DNA from: Strongylocentrotus droebachiensis
Taxonomy: Eukaryota; Echinodermata; Echinoidea; Camarodonta; Strongylocentrotidae
DNA length: 64,000 nucleotides
Reading direction: 5' to 3'
Assembly: GCA_035222895.1 (NCBI GenBank)
Contig: JAVYIG010007514.1
Span: 37,023-101,022 of the forward strand
The notes beneath the pieces were generated by a model. The model saw only the letters and a list, made by a program, of their open reading frames with translations, was not told the origin of the DNA and ran no database searches. Below are positions 43,114-55,010 of this stretch, piece after piece (position 1 is the stretch's first letter; every line of letters starts with the position of its first letter). The position numbers and the translations under genes were made by a program.

Positions 43114-44367
43114 ATGTCTCGAAAGGGCATTAAACTGTGTAAACTATTAGTTCTGATATCGACCATATTAGTTATTTATACAAATCAAGCTGAATGCGTC
43201 ATATCAACTTTTACTGAAGGTGAGGTAGCTGAACTAACTTTTCAATATGATAATTTAAATAACTTTAACCTAAAAATAGGAAGAACCCACAGAGTGCCAT
43301 TTTATGATTCTGGAAGGATTGTAAAAGATGTTCTGAATGAGAATCAGTGGACTCGATTCAAGGTAGTCATAGACCATGTCCCAACAGAAAATGTTGAGGT
43401 ACATTTAATCAGAGTTATAATCACAAATGTCACAAGGGAAGATGCAGGGACATACTACTGTGATGTTTACAGTGGGGGTAAAAAGGTCTTAGGACAAACC
43501 AAGAAAATGGGCTTAGATGTGAGGTACTTCCCAGGTAAAGCAAAATGCAGAGTTGGTACTCCAGGGGATAGCAAATCACCATGGATATCATTGGATTGTA
43601 CTGCATCGATTGGTACCATCCAGGGTCTTTTTTACTGTTACCAAAATGGTGAAAAACTCCCGACTAAAGGGGAAATTAATTCTGATACTAAAACCATTGA
43701 GCAAGAATTTTGGATGAAAAGGGAGCACACAGTGTTCTGTTGCACATCTACATATGAAAAACAGAGGGAATATTGTGAATGCACAGATTTTTCTTGGAGT
43801 TCTAAATATGGAAGCAATTACAAACTTACCATTCTTCCATGCTCAGACATTTCAATGACAACAAGCGAAAGATCAACTGTTTCTTTATCCTCAAATAAAC
43901 CTGAAAAGCAGGACTCAAGTGAAAGTAGTAACATCAGGGAGGCTAAAAATACCCCTGTAGATAACCAAAAGGAGACGATTTGGATTTCATATTTAAGTCT
44001 GATTGTGATATTTGCATTAGTTTTACTAGGTGCGATTACTTATACATGTATAAGCTTAAGTCTACAACAGGAAAATACAGTTGGGAACAATACTATAGAA
44101 TTACAACAAGTCTCCACTGATTCCAACCAACTATTTTCAGGACAAGAGTCAATTACAAAGGAGGCTCATCGAAAACGAAAGGATTCGGATCATGAAGCAG
44201 AGGCACAATCGGATACTAATAGTGAAGGTGACCCATTGCAAGGGAAAGGACAGGTGAAACAAATTGTAACTGGGATTTTTGCATCAGAATTCAGTCCATC
44301 TCACAAAATAGCACGGAATAAAAAGAAATTTACCCAAAAGAGAACAATTGATGGTCAACCACAATAA
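43114..44367 (+). CDS. B5: B-type Ig membrane protein, long tail
   Basis: Single exon, 417 residues, ATG 43114 (AAA before). Signal peptide about 1-26. D1: FQY replaces the B-strand Cys; REDAGTYYC is retained. Linker YFPGKA. D2: LDCTAS, FYCYQNGEKL, FCCTS, YCECTDFSW, LPC. Membrane helix about 292-315. The tail is about 100 residues, acidic and basic in turn, ending in a lysine-rich region with no clear tyrosine motif. It is the largest B member and the second cistron of A5-B5. AATAAA at 44541. Confidence 0.88.
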   Translation: MSRKGIKLCKLLVLISTILVIYTNQAECVISTFTEGEVAELTFQYDNLNNFNLKIGRTHRVPFYDSGRIVKDVLNENQWTRFKVVIDHVPTENVEVHLIRVIITNVTREDAGTYYCDVYSGGKKVLGQTKKMGLDVRYFPGKAKCRVGTPGDSKSPWISLDCTASIGTIQGLFYCYQNGEKLPTKGEINSDTKTIEQEFWMKREHTVFCCTSTYEKQREYCECTDFSWSSKYGSNYKLTILPCSDISMTTSERSTVSLSSNKPEKQDSSESSNIREAKNTPVDNQKETIWISYLSLIVIFALVLLGAITYTCISLSLQQENTVGNNTIELQQVSTDSNQLFSGQESITKEAHRKRKDSDHEAEAQSDTNSEGDPLQGKGQVKQIVTGIFASEFSPSHKIARNKKKFTQKRTIDGQPQ

Positions 44368-46337
44368 AACGCAAGGGATCAAATTCAAACTTCCAAACTG
44401 ATGAATTTGTAAAGAATTCTTGTCATCTTCCATTCTAAGTTCTATCATAATCATCATTATTATTATTACTTCAAAGGCCATCACAGTTTTCTATTAAAGC
44501 TTGGCCTAATGGCTGGAAACTGGTCAGGAGATGTTGCCCTAATAAATGTCTACAAGTGGGACAAGATTACAATTGTACATACCAGAAAATTGGCAGGTCT
44601 TAAAGGCGGGTAAACTTTCACTTTTTACTACGGGTGAAATGTCTTGCCACATTTCATTCTCCAATAGAATAACATTTAGTATTCTTTCATTAATAACTAT
44701 TTATTGTTGAACTCATGTTTTTATAAAATTCCAATTTACTTCCAAAAATTGTGTATTTATCCAAGTAGTTTTCTTCTCCAACACCCAGGATATACAAATA
44801 TAATTCAGATTCACAATCAGAAACTTGTGACCGTGATCACATAGACAGTCACATGACACATGCGAAGGCAACACTTGCACAAATTTACTACATTGAAAGT
44901 AAAATTGACTTTTAGAGAGAAAAAAAGAACAATAATAGACAGTCCTAACTTGAATACTAATATCTTTTATAGAACCAACTGTACCATGGAATTTTACCCG
45001 ATGTAAAAGTAAGTCAAAAATAATGAAATTCTAGCCACCTTTCTAACAACCAAAAGCCAAATTTAAGGTACATTAAGTACAAAGTGAATGGAAAGTCTAG
45101 TCCGAAACGTAAAGATCAGTGCTCCAGATGAGAGAAATCAAACACCTGGTCAAATACATGGCAATGGTCACGGTCTGGCCCCGGTTTCAAAACTTCAAAC
45201 CAAATCAGGTCTATCCTATCTTTCTTATCTCTATAGTTAATTTGTTTTTCACCATACCAGGATACCACCATACCTACAATTTTTAGTGTAGTACATGCTC
45301 TTCATATGCACAATTGCATACATATGAATTGTTCATAGACACATACGTACATGTATATGGGCGCGTTTATCAAGGCTTGCCACTAGATATGTACATATCG
45401 TACCCCACTATTGAACCCCACTATCATACCCCACTATACGATCGTGATTTGCGGGATGTCGCGTTTATCGTCCCTTCACGATTCAAAATAAAGGCCTTGT
45501 GTCTGCCCAGCTGTTTTTACCCGGGAAGCAGACAGTTTCTCGGAGGTCAACTTCACACACATGCTTGTACACAACACCTGGGTGGTCCTATTTGTATGTG
45601 AGGTTCAAAACAGCTTTGCGTTTATCGATCTCTAAGAAACGTGATTCTGGCTGTATGTCACATACAAAACACACCTTTTTGCGTCTTTAAATATGCCCAT
45701 ATCTAAAGCCCTTTAAAAAAGGCTTTGCGTTTATCAACTTCTAAATTTGCCTGAAAGACGTTTGAGAAACTTGATTCTAGCCAAAAATTTGGTAGATAAA
45801 CGCAACCTTTGTCAACTCTATGTTTCCTTAACCTTAGTGTTGCATCATACAATTAGTGAACATGCAGAGTCATTTATCATTGCAGGTAGCGGTTATGACA
45901 TGAAATATCCTTAATTGCTGTACAAATGTATGATTACTGTATAAACACTTTTATTTTTCAATTTTTATACTTGCATAATATTGATTTGTTTTATCAAGGA
46001 CTAAAACAAATATTGTGTATACGGTTTATACAGACTAGATAAGGCACTTGTTTATTTATCACTTATATAAAAAAAAAAAAATTCCAGAGTCAAGCATAGT
46101 CTCTGAACATTTTCCCAAGCTATATTACAACTTGTACACACCCAAAATCAAGCCTAGACTTGCTGCATATAGAGATGATAACGTCAATTATATTTTGTCC
46201 TGCTTTGTAACAACATGTGAAGACATGTACATTTTGTTTGTTTTTATAGAAGTGTTTTTCAATCATGTGACATAATCAAATGTATATTGAAGATTTACAC
46301 CAAAAAGGTTTTGTAATCACTTCAAATGTACTGCAAG
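44368..46337. other. Intergenic with unclassified repeat
   Basis: B5 3' end (AATAAA 44541-44546). From about 45359 to 45804 there is a higher-GC block that contains GCGTTTATC repeatedly and ends in GATAAACGC, suggesting a short inverted-terminus element of about 440 bp. Nothing else is recognised. It ends in the candidate leader exon of A6 (CTGCAAG|GTGAGAAT at 46338). Confidence 0.4.
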
Positions 46338-46727
46338 GTGAGAATGGATCACAAGCATATTAAAATGTTACCGTGCTAGCCTAGGTAAGAAAGTATATAT
46401 TGAGCATTTTCAGCCCTCTTATTAAGAATTGTTTGTACTTATTTGTATGTATCAGAAATCTATGTGATGATATTTAGTTTTCATTAAGGTTCTTCAATCT
46501 GCCATTAATTTGAACAGTGATCTTGGTTCACCTCATTCTAATTTTTGTTTGGATAAGTTTCTAACACTTTCATGCTTCTAGGTATCATAATAATTATATT
46601 TCTAATACATGTTTTATATAAGCATTTTCTAAATCTCAAATCTTAAACAAAACAATTCAATGACACATTGAGTAACATTATTTCTGCCTTTTCTTCATTT
46701 CTTTCTTTGTTGTCACTTTCCAACCAG
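46338..46727 (+). other. Candidate 5'-UTR intron of A6
   Basis: Donor CTGCAAG|GTGAGAAT at 46338, similar to A4's CTGCAAG|GTAAGAAT. Acceptor CACTTTCCAACCAG ends at 46727. About 390 bp, 148 nt before the A6 ATG. Confidence 0.55.
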
Positions 46728-46875
46728 ATAAATGTATGAATCAAATCAACTTAACATTACTAAAAAGGAAAAATGGAACAATGAACTATCTTACTACCTA
46801 TTGAACAAAAGCAATACTTTTATAGAAAAGTATTTCAAATTATTGATGCCATCTACACATGTATACTGAAATAAA

Positions 46876-47769
46876 ATGGACTTCACGCTAGTTTACCTCT
46901 CTATTATGATCTTCTATGGCACAACTGTAATAACTGGTGGGAGTGACAATGACAGGCACTCTTTCCAACGACTAGCTTTCACACGCCAAGAAGCGTCTAC
47001 TGTCATGCAATATATCACAACGTCAGCTGGACAGACATGCACCTTTCAACTCTCCTACCAAGGGATGATTTTCAACCATAATGGCACATTTGTCTCTTCA
47101 GCGCATTACCCCTACAGTCATCAGAGGAGAACCAAACTCCAAGCTCATTCACTTTTTGATTACCTGCTCTTAGTATTGACAATAGAGAACACACAGCCAT
47201 CAGATACCGGAAGATACAGATGCTCCTTCGAGTGCACAAGAATGCAATCCTATCAAGAGCATGAGCTACAGGTGTACTACCCTCCAGCTCCTGCAACATG
47301 TTTAAGGGCTGAAGAGAATACTCTTTTTGGTATTTCATATCTAGAATGTTCTGCAGAAAATGGATATCCAAGTGGATATATAATCTGTTACGTTAATGAG
47401 ATTGGAAATTCACCTGTAAAGAAATCAGCAGGTGAAATGCTCAAGGCTTCATTCTGGTTTACAGCAAACTCAAATGTCTACTGCTGTTCACTTAATGATG
47501 AATATACCAAAACATTTAGTACTTGTAATGATTTCACATTAGAAATACTTGTCAGCACGAGCACTGAACTACCCACAACTACTGAATGTGAAGTCCATGG
47601 CTCCACTAGTCATATATCACGGGACGTTAATAGGCATCCTACATATAAAACATCTAAAATTACCATAGCACAGTCACCAACCCTTGGTTCTGCAAGTATA
47701 TATCACGGAAGTGTCTTAGTTGTTACTGTGCTATTTTCTGTGTACATTTGGTTCCAATGTCACGGTTGA
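46876..47769 (+). CDS. A6: A-type Ig membrane protein, unpaired
   Basis: Single coding exon, 297 residues, ATG 46876 (AAA before, G after). Signal peptide about 1-22. D1: GQTCTFQLSY and GRYRCSFEC, three cysteines. Linker YYPPAP. D2: ATCLR, LECSAENGYP, IICYVN, VYCCSL, STCNDF. Short stalk with one cysteine. The membrane helix is about 278-293 and ends almost at the C terminus. It is followed by AATAAA at 47801, 32 nt after the stop, and no B gene follows. It is therefore monocistronic, either because a B gene was lost or never gained. Confidence 0.86.
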   Translation: MDFTLVYLSIMIFYGTTVITGGSDNDRHSFQRLAFTRQEASTVMQYITTSAGQTCTFQLSYQGMIFNHNGTFVSSAHYPYSHQRRTKLQAHSLFDYLLLVLTIENTQPSDTGRYRCSFECTRMQSYQEHELQVYYPPAPATCLRAEENTLFGISYLECSAENGYPSGYIICYVNEIGNSPVKKSAGEMLKASFWFTANSNVYCCSLNDEYTKTFSTCNDFTLEILVSTSTELPTTTECEVHGSTSHISRDVNRHPTYKTSKITIAQSPTLGSASIYHGSVLVVTVLFSVYIWFQCHG

Positions 47770-49029
47770 AAAAGCTTAATATTGCATGGATTTTTAAATG
47801 AATAAAAGATTAATATCCCTCAGAGAGGTCCAAAAGTGGGCTATCCTCTGGCTGCTTATTATCAAGCATTTATGCTTTCTTAGCAGTCAGGTAAAATAAC
47901 CACCACTACTACTACCACTAATATTCCTACACTGATATGTAATATACTTAAATGTACCAATGCATGTCTTGTGCTTTGCAGAAGAACTGCATAATGAACT
48001 AAGTTAAATCATATATGAATATTTCATAAAAGAGAGTTATTTTCATCATACTCATTGGCAAAACATGCCTTTCCACTTTTAATGTCTTAAATATTGATAG
48101 GGTACTTTTAAAACTTACTACATCTTCCTAATAACCTAATATAAAGTCTTTAAACCATGTCCTTGCAGAATTTGGCAAAATATGCACTATTTAAGTCTCT
48201 CTCACCTAGCAATAAATGTAAGTTGTAATTTGTTGCACCAAATAACTCAAAAACTAGTAACTTGATCTTTGTTCATGTCTAGTGATGCTTTTATATTGCA
48301 AAGTACATGTAACCTATTTTCTGTAGTTGTCAACAGAACTTATTTCATTTAATTTTATCCTTAAAAAAACAAAATACATGTTTATATCCCAAAGACTAAT
48401 ATATGTTTTCAGTTGTATAAAACATTTTGTATGGGTGTGGGCTTGCATGCACGTAGGTGCAGGTGTGATTATGTGTATGTGAGTGCTATTACTAAATTCA
48501 ACTTTTGTGATCAATTGATATATCATAATGTCTTGTATGACATGACAATGGTTTCTGATTAAAAACAAAAAAGAAACTTGATGAATATTAGTTTGTGTTT
48601 GTTCAGTCAGGCCTTTTGTTCCAGAGTACAAATTGTATATTTATATCGGCTAAGAGAGCACTATAAATGATCAGGTTGCATCATTATTATTAAAAACTGC
48701 AAACAACTTTTATGTTTTAGCTCAATTGGGCAAAGAGTGAATCAAGTTGGCTGGAATATATAGTTTGGTTTTAGTGAAATATTCTTTCCTCTGTAAAATA
48801 AAGCATGGCAGAAATTTAAAAAAATGGACATGATGTGGAAGATAGGTTACCATAACAACCGCACCTCCCTCATCTCGATCAGCTGGCGCGTGCTGTGTCC
48901 ATGTATACATTTTTTCACCGCCCTGACGTCATTCTACCCGGGTAGAGGTCTGTGCGCGTCTTAACAGGCCGTTTATCAGGATGTCATATGGACAACGTCT
49001 AGACGTCACCGCGATTATATTTTCCGGTT
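47770..49029. other. Spacer after A6, no B gene
   Basis: AATAAA at 47801-47806. I looked for the B signature (FPPGKA, CYQNG, FCC) and saw none. A GC-richer patch at about 48880-49030 precedes the minisatellite. Confidence 0.45.
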
Positions 49030-49980
49030 AAGACGGGGTTTAACAGTGGGTGTGGGGTGTGAGAAATGGGGTGGGTTGTAAGGGTGGGTGTGGGTTGTAA
49101 GAATGTGGGTGGGGTGTAAGGGTGGGTGTGGAGTGTCAGAGCGGATGTGGGTTGTAAGAATGGATGCAGGATGTAAGGATGGCTTTGGTGTGCTACGGTG
49201 GGTATGGGGTGTAAGAAAGGGGGTGGGTTGTAAGGGTGGGTGTGGGTTGTTAGAAAGTGGGTGGGGTGTAAGGGTTGGTGTGGAGTTTCAGAGCGGATGT
49301 GGGTTGTAAGAATGGATGCAGGATGTAGGGATGGCTTTGGTGTGCTACGGTGGGTATGGGTTGTAAGAAAGGGGATGGGTTGTAAGGGTGGGTGTGGGTT
49401 GTAAGAAAGTGGGTGAGGTGTAAGGGTGGGTGTGGAGTTTCAGAGCGGATGTGGGTTGTAAGAATGGATGCAGGATGTAAGGATGGCTTTGGTGTGCTAC
49501 GGTGGGAATGGGGTGTAAGAAAGGGGATGGGTTGTAAGGGTGGGTGTGGGTTGTAAGAAAGTGGGTGAGGTGTAAGGGTGGGTGTGGAGTTTCAGAGCGG
49601 ATGTGGGTTGTAAGAATGGATGCAGGATGTAAGAATGGCTTTGGTGTGCTACGGTGGGTATGGGGTGTAAGAAAGGGGATGGGTTGTAAGGGTGGGTGTG
49701 GGTTGTAAGAAAGTGTGTGAGGTGAGAGGGTGGGTGTGGAGTTTCAGAGCGGATGTGGGTTGTAAGAATGGATGCAGGATGTAAGGATGGCTTTGGTGTG
49801 CTACGGTGGGTATGGGGTGTAAGAAAGGGGGTGGGTTGTAAGGGAGGGTGTGGGTTGTAAGAAAGTGGGTGTGGGTTGTAAGAAAGTGGGTGAGGTTAAA
49901 GGGTGGGTGTGCAGTTTTAGAGCGAATGTGGGTTGTAAGAATAGATGCAGGATGTAAGGATGGCTATGGTGTGCTACAGT
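49030..49980. repeat. Minisatellite, 152-bp higher-order period
   Basis: G/T-rich tandem array on the + strand. GAGCGGATG marks the unit at 49139, 49291, 49443, 49595 and 49747, exactly 152 bp apart. The next unit (49920) is 21 bp longer through one extra copy of the internal subunit. The basic subunit is about 19-23 bp, of the form GTGGGTTGTAAGAAAGTGGG. The 152-bp period is not divisible by three, so open frames here are not coding. Confidence 0.95.
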
Positions 49981-50393
49981 GGAGCACGTTTTGGCACGGT
50001 TGTGCATTCTCACTCACTGATAGACAGATTTAGCCTAGATCGGTCTAACGTAGATTGGTCCAGGAAGTGAGTGAGAGAGGGGTCTTATTCACAACTCCTT
50101 ACATAAAATATCTTTACAGTGCCTCAAAAAAATTGTTACATTAAATTCCATCATTCCTCTCACGAGATGAGACTCCCAATGTCTAAATACATTGTTGTAA
50201 TTAAATTTGAATCACCCCATCCTTTGCACAATTCATGTAATATAATGCAAGATGATATTCATTCAATAACAGTACTATTAATTACCTGTTATTTCAAGAA
50301 ACTGGAAGAAATCAAATACAAAGAAATGCAAATCATTTTAAGGAAAAAACTTGGTTTTAATCAGGTAGCCTCGAAGATTCCAACTTCAAGTAG

Positions 50394-50883
50394 AAATTCC
50401 CCTGATAAATGATTTCCTATTTACTGGAGAGATCCAACATTTATTCCAAACACAACCATAGAAAAAGCTTTCCTGCCTATCTTCTTATGTGCATAAATGT
50501 CACTTCACGTATACTTTAACAAAACATGAGTTGCAACTAGTTTCTACACTTTTATCGATTATAAAGAAGTACTCATATACATCTTCCTGGAAAATATGAA
50601 GAAGTACTCATAGACATCTTCCTGGAAAATAAATTGCTAAATTCCCCTGATAAATGATTTCCTATTTACTGGAGAGATCCAACATTTATTCCAAACACAA
50701 CCATAGAAAAAGCTTTCCTGCCTATCTTCTTATGTGCATAAATGTCACTTCACGTATACTTTAACAAAACATGAGTTGCAACTTTCTACACTTTTATCGA
50801 TTATAAAGAAGTACTCATAGACATCTTCCTGGAAAATAAATTGCTCTCTTTGTTCAGAATCATCACGAGCCAACAGATTGAAC
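50394..50883. repeat. Direct tandem duplication, 245 bp offset
   Basis: AAATTCCCCTGATAAATGAT at 50394 recurs at 50639 with nearly identical sequence through 'atgagttgcaact'. Copy 1 also contains a small internal duplication of 'gaagtactcata.acatcttcctggaaaat'. It lies about 0.5 kb upstream of C3. Confidence 0.85.
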
Positions 50884-51171
50884 AAACAAACAAAACTATA
50901 TGTCGCAGACAGTTTCTTTTTACATAGATTTGAGTTTCTCATAGAGAAAAATTCATAAACGTTTGGCCAAACTTGATGGATCTGTGTGTTCTTCTTCCAT
51001 TGTTCTAGTAGAGAGTGTTAGCCTTGTGTGGACATTTGGACTTTATGCACTATTTTCTCTAAATAACTAATCCGATCCTATTCATGAATTTGAAGAGGTC
51101 AAAGCTGCTAATACCTAACTGACCGGAAGAGGTACTGGTGAAATAAACACACTGCGCTTTTTAACTGAATA

Positions 51172-53139
51172 ATGATTTCACAAGCATTGATGAAGTTGGC
51201 GATCATTGTGGCGAGTGTTAGTACTTGTCATAATGCAGCAGCCATGTGTTCATCTGAGTTTTTAACTCAACCAACTGACATTATTGTCATGGAAGGTGCA
51301 AATGCCACCTTCACTTGCTCCGTCTCCGGCTTCAATCAACAGACTGATTCGCTATTGTGGGTAGTAATTCAGCCATCAATTTACCAAATGAATATTTCTG
51401 AGGAGTATGATCCTTACACCAAGGGAATGATATCAACTCTGATTCTGTTCAACATTGACAGAAGAAATCAAAAGCAACTATGTGTGCTAAAGAGATCTTC
51501 TGCAAGACACCCACAGGTATGCCATTCTAAAATTGCTACATTTACTACATGGTACTTCCCTAAAGAGGATGAGATAAGTTGTGGCCCCCAAAAGCTCACA
51601 ACAATAGAGGACCCTCAACACTTAACAATTTGGTGCATGACAGACAAAGGGAATCCTCCTGTAGATGTGTCCTGGAACACTGAGGGAGGTGATATTCCAT
51701 TCACAGAAACATTCTCCAATGATTCTACCATAGCCATTACAACAAATCTGACAGACTTTGATCTTGGACATAATAAAACTATTACTTGTATGGTTTCTGG
51801 TTCAGGTAATTTTGGAAACAAAGCCATAACCTGCCGTATTGGGCCTTTCAGAATCAACAGTAAACCACTGGTTCTGGTTAATCCACCTAATTTCATAATA
51901 ACTCAGTTTCAACGCACCGTGCAACTGACTTGTGTGGTAAATGTAAATCCCGAGACTGCAGATTTTCTTTGGTCATGCATACCACCCGATATCATTGAAG
52001 GTTGTAATACGACAAATGAAAACATGGAGCTAACGTTGACTCAGAAGTCACTCTCTTTCCTAAGAGAAAGTTTCATTATGGCTACTTGTTCTGCTAGAAC
52101 CTCAAAGGGAATGGCAAGTAGTAGCTCTAGAATATCTCTCTTGAACACATCATTTTCTTCAAACTGTTTAAACATTCAATTAAAGCTTGTTCAAGTGAAT
52201 GAAACTCTTAGTCTTGATGGGGAGCTTTATGCATCCTTCAAATGCACAGTTCAGGATTACACTTTCCATCATGATGAGCAAAATATTTTCTGGTATTACA
52301 GGAACAAACTGATGCTAGATCAGGGTGAGCAATATTCTTACAACTCTAATGAAACGAGCATGGAATCCACTATCAGACTTATATCTAACAATATAACTGA
52401 TTCATGCAGCCAACTAGTTTGTAAATTTGTTTCAAAACTCTGCATCGTTGAAACAGATCCTCACATTGTGTGTGATAATAGGATAATAAACACCGCGAAT
52501 ATGAAATATGAATTGTCACAGCCAGAGACAAGTTTGATCCCAGTAGTTAATACCACTACTCAAGAACCTCTTTCTCAAGCTTCCAAAAAAACACAGCATC
52601 AGTTTCTTACTATCATGGTCATAACTTTCATTTTGCTATCACTGATAATAACAACTATTTCTACAGCAGCAGTCTGCAAATACATGAAGCATGTCCACTC
52701 CAATGAATTATCTAACAACTCACAGGTTCAATTAGATACATCTCACAGTACAATGGGAGCCCTGCAACAACAACTGTCAAGTAAGCAACACCCTACAACT
52801 TCATGCGCAAGTGTGGATCTGCAACTGGAACCTGTCTATGAAGATCCTCCACTGAGCATCCAAATTATATTACCAACCTCTACAGATGATTCAAATGACT
52901 TGACATATTTGTACGATTCAAAGGTATATCAGACAAGCACATCATCCAGTGTGGAAAGTTCTGCAAGGTCCAGTAGTCCCTCTACTTCACATGGCAGCTT
53001 TGGCAATTACTCATCTCTCTCTGGGTCAGGTTCTCTATCCTCAGAAAGCAAAGATGGAACAAGAACATCGGGACCCTTCTATGAAAATCAACAAGTTATA
53101 CAGATGCATTCTGCAAGGCACATCTTCAATGACTTTTGA
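51172..53139 (+). CDS. C3: four-Ig-domain type I receptor with tyrosine-motif tail
   Basis: Single exon, 655 residues, ATG 51172. A good acceptor (cttcttccattgttctag, ending 51008) lies 163 nt upstream. Signal peptide about 1-24. Ig1: FTCSVS and LLWVVI. Ig2: IWCMT, VSWNTEG, ITCMV. Ig3: LTCVV, FLWSCIPPDIIEGC, ATCSA. Ig4: FKCTV and IFWYYR. Membrane helix about 478-501. The tail of about 150 residues is Ser-rich and has VYEDPP (Tyr556, YxxP), YLYDSKVYQ and FYENQQVIQM (Tyr637). It closely matches the motif order of C2. Probably a signalling surface receptor (inference). Confidence 0.9.
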   Translation: MISQALMKLAIIVASVSTCHNAAAMCSSEFLTQPTDIIVMEGANATFTCSVSGFNQQTDSLLWVVIQPSIYQMNISEEYDPYTKGMISTLILFNIDRRNQKQLCVLKRSSARHPQVCHSKIATFTTWYFPKEDEISCGPQKLTTIEDPQHLTIWCMTDKGNPPVDVSWNTEGGDIPFTETFSNDSTIAITTNLTDFDLGHNKTITCMVSGSGNFGNKAITCRIGPFRINSKPLVLVNPPNFIITQFQRTVQLTCVVNVNPETADFLWSCIPPDIIEGCNTTNENMELTLTQKSLSFLRESFIMATCSARTSKGMASSSSRISLLNTSFSSNCLNIQLKLVQVNETLSLDGELYASFKCTVQDYTFHHDEQNIFWYYRNKLMLDQGEQYSYNSNETSMESTIRLISNNITDSCSQLVCKFVSKLCIVETDPHIVCDNRIINTANMKYELSQPETSLIPVVNTTTQEPLSQASKKTQHQFLTIMVITFILLSLIITTISTAAVCKYMKHVHSNELSNNSQVQLDTSHSTMGALQQQLSSKQHPTTSCASVDLQLEPVYEDPPLSIQIILPTSTDDSNDLTYLYDSKVYQTSTSSSVESSARSSSPSTSHGSFGNYSSLSGSGSLSSESKDGTRTSGPFYENQQVIQMHSARHIFNDF

Positions 53140-54214
53140 ATGCAATGCTTCTGAATTTAACAAATCTGCTCCTGATAATAATGCACTAATTATCTCATGA
53201 TCTTCTCTCCCTTCATAATGGTACATTTCAAAGTCCATGCTAAAATCAATGAAAATCTATAGGCACAAAATCGTATAATACACCAGGCAAAACATGTCCT
53301 CATAATATCAATAACAGCTGCTTTTTAACATCTTTTTTTTAAACACTTGTGAAGATATAATAATTAGTTACCAATCATGCCTTGATCAAGAGAGTACCGG
53401 TACTCTTTGATTCTCAAAATATGTAGGTCGGTAAAATTTTCTGAACATAGAATTTTGAGTTAATTTCAAGTACATGCGTACCGGTAATAATTCTTTAACT
53501 GGGTCATTCTAAACTAATTTAACCCGCTGGATATAATTTGATTTTAGTATAAAGCCTATTTCAAAGAGACCTAAGCCCAAGTATTTTTGGCTTGGTATTC
53601 ATCAGATTAAAGACACAAATCATTATCAACAATGCATCATAAAGACAGCATAATGATAATGTTGGTATGGGGGGGGGGGGAGTCACATGATGTGCAATAA
53701 CAAAATGACATAATTCTATTTTCTAAACATAATACCAATCGTTTCAGTGACTACCTATTGAACTTTGATACATACATATCTTTCCATAAACAGGTATATA
53801 CATGTATATATGCCCTCATTTATGATTATATTATAACACATATTTACTTTTAGTTTATTGTTTTACATTAGAACATTTATATCATGTTATATATATTCTC
53901 ATATCTACAGATGACACTGATTCTGTAAATTACTAATGATCTTGTTGGAGGGAGCAAGTCAAAACAAGTTCAGAAATATGTGATAAAACACTTTATAAAT
54001 GCTATCTCAGTAACTTATTACGTAGAAAATAAACAAAATTATATTGTTAACTAAACAAGTTTGGACATGTATACTTTTTCATCATACTTCCCACAATTAA
54101 TGACCATATAATATTGTTTAGCAGACAAGAAAATTTTTCACTGTATCATACTTAAGCAGCTATTTGGTTGAATAAGATATATTTAAATAATCAGCAGGTT
54201 TCTACAGATTCAAG
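53140..54214. other. Intergenic, ending in candidate leader exon of A7
   Basis: Poly-G run at about 53669-53680; otherwise AT-rich, no gene seen. Ends at CAAG|GTAGGC (54215), a candidate donor. Confidence 0.4.
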
Positions 54215-54922
54215 GTAGGCTTTCACTTTAAAATGTATTATTAATGCTCATTAGTATAAAACAATATGTGATGTTGCTGAATGTTGGAGATGAACACATT
54301 AAGTACCAGCTTCGGTCATGTTGTTGCATTCACACAACTTTGCACTATAGAATGTGATGTTTACACAAAACTGCTTTGTTAATCAAGTTTTTCTTCTCTT
54401 TGTGATTTGTAAGGATTTTGGAATAACATTTCAATGGGAAAACTGTGTATAGACAATTACAACTAACATTTCAAATTCTTTTCAGTTTTAAAGTTATTAA
54501 TGTATGGATTACTAGCAATGTACAGTTCCTTTGAGGATAAAATTGTAAATATTGACCGAGTCACTTAGATCTCATGTACTCCCTCCTGTGTCATTCAAAC
54601 TTTGTAAATATGTTGATTTCATTCACTATTAATTATGTATCATCTATCTTGTTAATGTCGTGATATAGTTGTACTCAGTAGGGTGTATTATGCTAATTAT
54701 TATAAGAGACAGTCAGATAATTATGGCCAATCACTTTGCAAGCCTCTATTGGGGAGTATATCCCCAACACAATAACATTCGCTGTCATTTTATGATATTG
54801 TATTCATAAGTTTTTCTTATCCATTCTAATTGTCATATGGCTGACAATTTAAATATAGTTTACAAATGGCGTAGCATTCCCCAAAAAGGAAAACAAATAT
54901 TATTCGCTTCTTTCTCTTATAG
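54215..54922 (+). other. Candidate 5'-UTR intron of A7-B7
   Basis: Donor GATTCAAG|GTAGGCTTT at 54215; acceptor CGCTTCTTTCTCTTATAG ending 54922. About 708 bp. An ATG at 54938 opens a short frame ahead of the A7 start. Confidence 0.5.
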
Positions 54923-55010
54923 CTTCATAAAATCAAAATGAGCTCTGACAGACGTGCTGATCTACTGGGCAATGCTGCAGGACACAAGAAAATGCCATGG
55001 CTACAAAATA

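Noticed and set aside
49088-49309. Open frame with repeated Gly/Val/Cys-rich units in the minisatellite
   Set aside because: The array period is 152 bp, not a multiple of three, so the frame cannot be maintained across units; it is a by-product of G/T-rich repeats.
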